Source: an uncultured Lachnospiraceae bacterium
Lineage (GTDB): Bacteria > Bacillota > Clostridia > Lachnospirales > Lachnospiraceae
DNA: 7,346 nucleotides
Direction: 5' to 3'
Assembly (NCBI GenBank): GCA_947382415.1
Contig: CANCYO010000101.1
Location: 1 to 7,346, forward strand
In this document: piece by piece, positions 5,730 to 7,346 of the stretch
Layout of the letters: every line of letters starts with the position of its first letter
How positions within the stretch are numbered: the stretch's first letter is position 1
Made by a program: the position numbers and the translations under genes
The notes under the pieces: generated by a model
The model's input: only the letters and a program-made list of their open reading frames with translations
What the model was told of the DNA's origin: nothing
The model's database searches: none

Positions 5730-5758
5730 ATTATGGTACTTTTCCCAGAAAAAGTCAA
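5730..5758 (-). promoter_or_regulatory. ilvE promoter
   Basis: On the minus strand TTGACT (5753-5758), a 17-base spacer and CATAAT (5730-5735) each match 5 of 6 consensus bases with ideal spacing. The start would be near 5723, about 86 bases before ilvE. It lies only about 45 bases after the stop of the lipoprotein gene, with no terminator hairpin between them. Confidence 0.75.
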
Positions 5759-5783
5759 TATCTCTCACCATTCCAGAGTCATT

Positions 5784-5818
5784 TTCAGCGTCATTTTCGG
5801 CATCACTTCAGCGTCATT
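5784..5818. repeat. 12-bp direct repeat across the end of the lipoprotein gene
   Basis: TTCAGCGTCATT occurs at 5784-5795 and 5807-5818, a 23-base period, with a weaker third copy (CCAGAGTCATT) near 5773-5783. The right-hand copy encodes the last residues of the lipoprotein and the others lie after its stop, so a short local duplication is likely. Confidence 0.6.
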
Positions 5819-6771
5819 CCATCCGTCCGGAATCCGCCCTCCCCATCGTAATGAACCTGAAAATGGACAGCGTTGACATCCCAGGGAACTCCATTTTCAT
5901 ACATTGTGCTCATCTCATCCAGCATAAGGGGCGTCGCCTGATCCTCCAGCCCCAGCCCGATCAGGACATCACAGAACACCTCACCCGACTCCCCAAAAGA
6001 GAATGCCGTTATAGATCCCAGCGCCAGCCCCGTGATGCCAATCCCGGAATATGGCGTATCTGCAAGAGAATGCTCCTCGTATTCATCACCCAGTCCGATT
6101 CTCAAGACATTCTCCGTATAACTGAGCGAAACCTGATCACATACCTGCTGCACGTCTTCCCATGGCATGGTGTAGAGCGTGTCAAATGCCTCATCCACAG
6201 AGTCAAAAACAGAAAAATCCCTGATCGCAACTCCCGTGCCGGAGAATACATAGGCGATCATGCCAACCTCCAAAGCCCCGTCGCCGTCATAATCATATAC
6301 GCAAAATTCCGGCAGAACCGCCCGGGGCGTGAGAAAGTCTTTGTAAAAAGTACGCCGTTTCCCCTGATGCTCCAAGATCAGCAGACACCCCTCGCTCATC
6401 TCACCATATATTTTCACCCCGGCTTCGGGCAAATCCGATAAAATGACAGGCTGTCTGACCCACCACTCCTCCATGGTCAATTCCTCTATGGGTCTTGCGG
6501 CGGCATAATCCTCCTCTGTGAGCGTCTCATACCACGCCTGCAGTTCCTCCAGAATCTGTCTCTCCCTTTCCTCAAAATCAAACTCTGCTGAAGAAAATTC
6601 TGAAGAATCCCCCAAGACTTCCGAGGACCGCTCCACAGTGGCTTCCACATCTGATTCCGCACCAAAAGCTCCGGCCAAACGGGACTCTGCGTCTCTATCC
6701 TGCACACCGCAGCCCGCAAACAGGCCCCATGCCAAAAGGCCTGCCAGCACGATCCGTATTCTGCGCCTCAC
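5803..6771 (-). CDS. Predicted lipoprotein of unknown function with an EF-hand-like loop
   Basis: The 322-residue product begins with three arginines and a hydrophobic stretch (7-19) ending LFAGC. Cys21 is the expected lipidation site, although Phe at -3 is unusual for a lipobox. A Glu/Ser-rich linker (28-75) follows, then a folded part (about 75-322). Within it YDYDGDGALEV (159-169) matches the Asp-x-Asp-x-Asp-Gly pattern of calcium-binding loops seen in FG-GAP/VCBS-like or EF-hand-like repeats. The protein should be anchored on the outer face of the membrane. The start is a GTG (6769-6771) that shares GTGA with the folA stop, preceded by GGGAG only 3 bases away, so initiation probably depends on coupling to folA. 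I do not recognise a named family. The gene has no clear terminator of its own. Confidence 0.8.
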   Translation of the reverse strand: MRRRIRIVLAGLLAWGLFAGCGVQDRDAESRLAGAFGAESDVEATVERSSEVLGDSSEFSSAEFDFEERERQILEELQAWYETLTEEDYAAARPIEELTMEEWWVRQPVILSDLPEAGVKIYGEMSEGCLLILEHQGKRRTFYKDFLTPRAVLPEFCVYDYDGDGALEVGMIAYVFSGTGVAIRDFSVFDSVDEAFDTLYTMPWEDVQQVCDQVSLSYTENVLRIGLGDEYEEHSLADTPYSGIGITGLALGSITAFSFGESGEVFCDVLIGLGLEDQATPLMLDEMSTMYENGVPWDVNAVHFQVHYDGEGGFRTDGMTLK

Positions 6772-7283
6772 AATCTCCCACCCTGCTCCCGGCCGGATAT
6801 TCTTTCGTATTTTACAAACTGATAGGGAATGTCAAAATACGTCTGCTCCTCACTGTCCGCAGTGATCTCCCAATCCCCGTCGGCATCCAGATCGGGAAAA
6901 TAAGCGTCCGCCTCATAGGCATGGTCGATTTTGGTGATATGGGCCACATTACAGCAGGGCAGGAGCTGCCGGTAGACGCTCTCGCCGCCTATGACGTAAA
7001 TATCCTCGTCCCGATACGCTTTCAGCTCCTCCATAAGCTCATCCATGGAATGGACCACTACGGCATCCTTCACATGATAATCCGGATTAGATGAAAGAAT
7101 GATATTGGTGCGGTTCTTTAAGGGCAGCCCCTGAGGGAAGGTCTCCAGCGTCTTTCTCCCCAGCACCACCACTTTGCCCGTGGTCTCCTCCCTGAAATGT
7201 TTGTGGTCATTGGGTATGCGGATCAAAAGATCGTTTTTGTTTCCGATGGCCCAATTGCGGTCCACCGCCGTAATAATGTTCAT
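6768..7283 (-). CDS. folA: Dihydrofolate reductase
   Basis: The enzyme reduces dihydrofolate to tetrahydrofolate with NADPH in the cytoplasm and is the target of trimethoprim. The 171 residues fit the bacterial chromosomal type. Motifs are AVDRNWAIGNKNDLL (6-20), IPNDHKHF (23-30) with D26 as the expected substrate-binding acid, VVVLGRKTLETFP (38-50), NRTNIILS (57-64) and YVIGGESVYRQLLP (95-108). The ATG at 7283 has AGGAGG 8 bases upstream. The stop overlaps the lipoprotein start by 4 bases (GTGA), so the two form an operon. The usual neighbour thyA is not visible, but the window ends 63 bases upstream. No acquired-resistance context such as an integron or insertion sequence is seen. Confidence 0.97.
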   Translation of the reverse strand: MNIITAVDRNWAIGNKNDLLIRIPNDHKHFREETTGKVVVLGRKTLETFPQGLPLKNRTNIILSSNPDYHVKDAVVVHSMDELMEELKAYRDEDIYVIGGESVYRQLLPCCNVAHITKIDHAYEADAYFPDLDADGDWEITADSEEQTYFDIPYQFVKYERISGREQGGRL

Positions 7284-7346
7284 TCTGTTTGCCTCCTACT
7301 ATTAGTATTGTCATAGCCATTCTTTACCTTTTCTATAGGTTCGGCT
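7280..7346 (-). CDS. Possible C-terminal end of an upstream gene overlapping folA
   Basis: One minus-strand frame is open from the right edge and ends with NTNSRRQTE and a TGA that overlaps the folA ATG as ATGA. That would be a typical operon junction. A second frame ends earlier with KGKEWL and a stop at about 7310. With 21 codons the choice cannot be made, and the stretch may simply be the folA promoter region. Confidence 0.2.
   Translation of the reverse strand, partial: AEPIEKVKNGYDNTNSRRQTE

Noticed and set aside
5640..5730. T-box riboswitch ahead of ilvE
   Set aside because: There is no AGGGUGGNACCGCG-like element, no specifier-loop stem and no terminator in the 90-base leader.

Overview
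The window looks like a piece of a Firmicutes/Clostridia chromosome, most likely a gut Lachnospiraceae member. This is inferred from the rimP-nusA-ylxR order, AGGAGG-type ribosome sites before most genes, sigma-A-like promoters, a NusA without the long gammaproteobacterial C-terminal domains, and moderate-GC genes separated by AT-rich gaps. Genus cannot be fixed from the sequence alone. All protein genes lie on the minus strand; the only plus-strand gene is a tRNA.

Positions 1-2181 (minus) hold the start of the conserved translation/transcription operon: a near-consensus promoter, a leader with a hairpin, rimP (30S maturation), nusA (transcription elongation/termination factor with an acidic, tyrosine-periodic tail) and the 5' part of ylxR/rnpM, which runs off the left edge. 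Divergent from it, at 2247-2428 (plus), a consensus promoter drives a single tRNA-Gly(GCC) that ends in a 17-bp perfect hairpin.

Positions 2464-3786 (minus) encode a membrane-anchored extracellular family 3 glycoside hydrolase of the NagZ type whose expected catalytic histidine is an aspartate. The 825-bp gap 3787-4611 is AT-rich and is not empty: on the minus strand it contains a strong promoter (4381-4409), a perfect Shine-Dalgarno (4315-4321), protein-like reading-frame pieces split over several frames (about 4043-4300) and a closing hairpin (3935-3971). I read this as a dead gene that kept its transcription signals, or possibly an RNA gene.

Positions 4546-5758 (minus) hold ilvE (branched-chain aminotransferase) with its own promoter, a leader rich in mutually complementary AGAGAC/GAGTC-type repeats, and a 3' hairpin. 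Positions 5803-7283 (minus) hold folA (dihydrofolate reductase) followed, with a 4-base GTGA overlap, by an unrecognised lipoprotein gene. The right edge may carry the last codons of another gene overlapping folA.

Most of the window is ordinary core genome. The items worth a second look are the His-to-Asp active site of the GH3 enzyme, the dead transcription unit, the ilvE leader, the inverted repeat that brackets the -35 box of the rimP promoter, and the NusA tail. I did not find a clear new multi-gene system.
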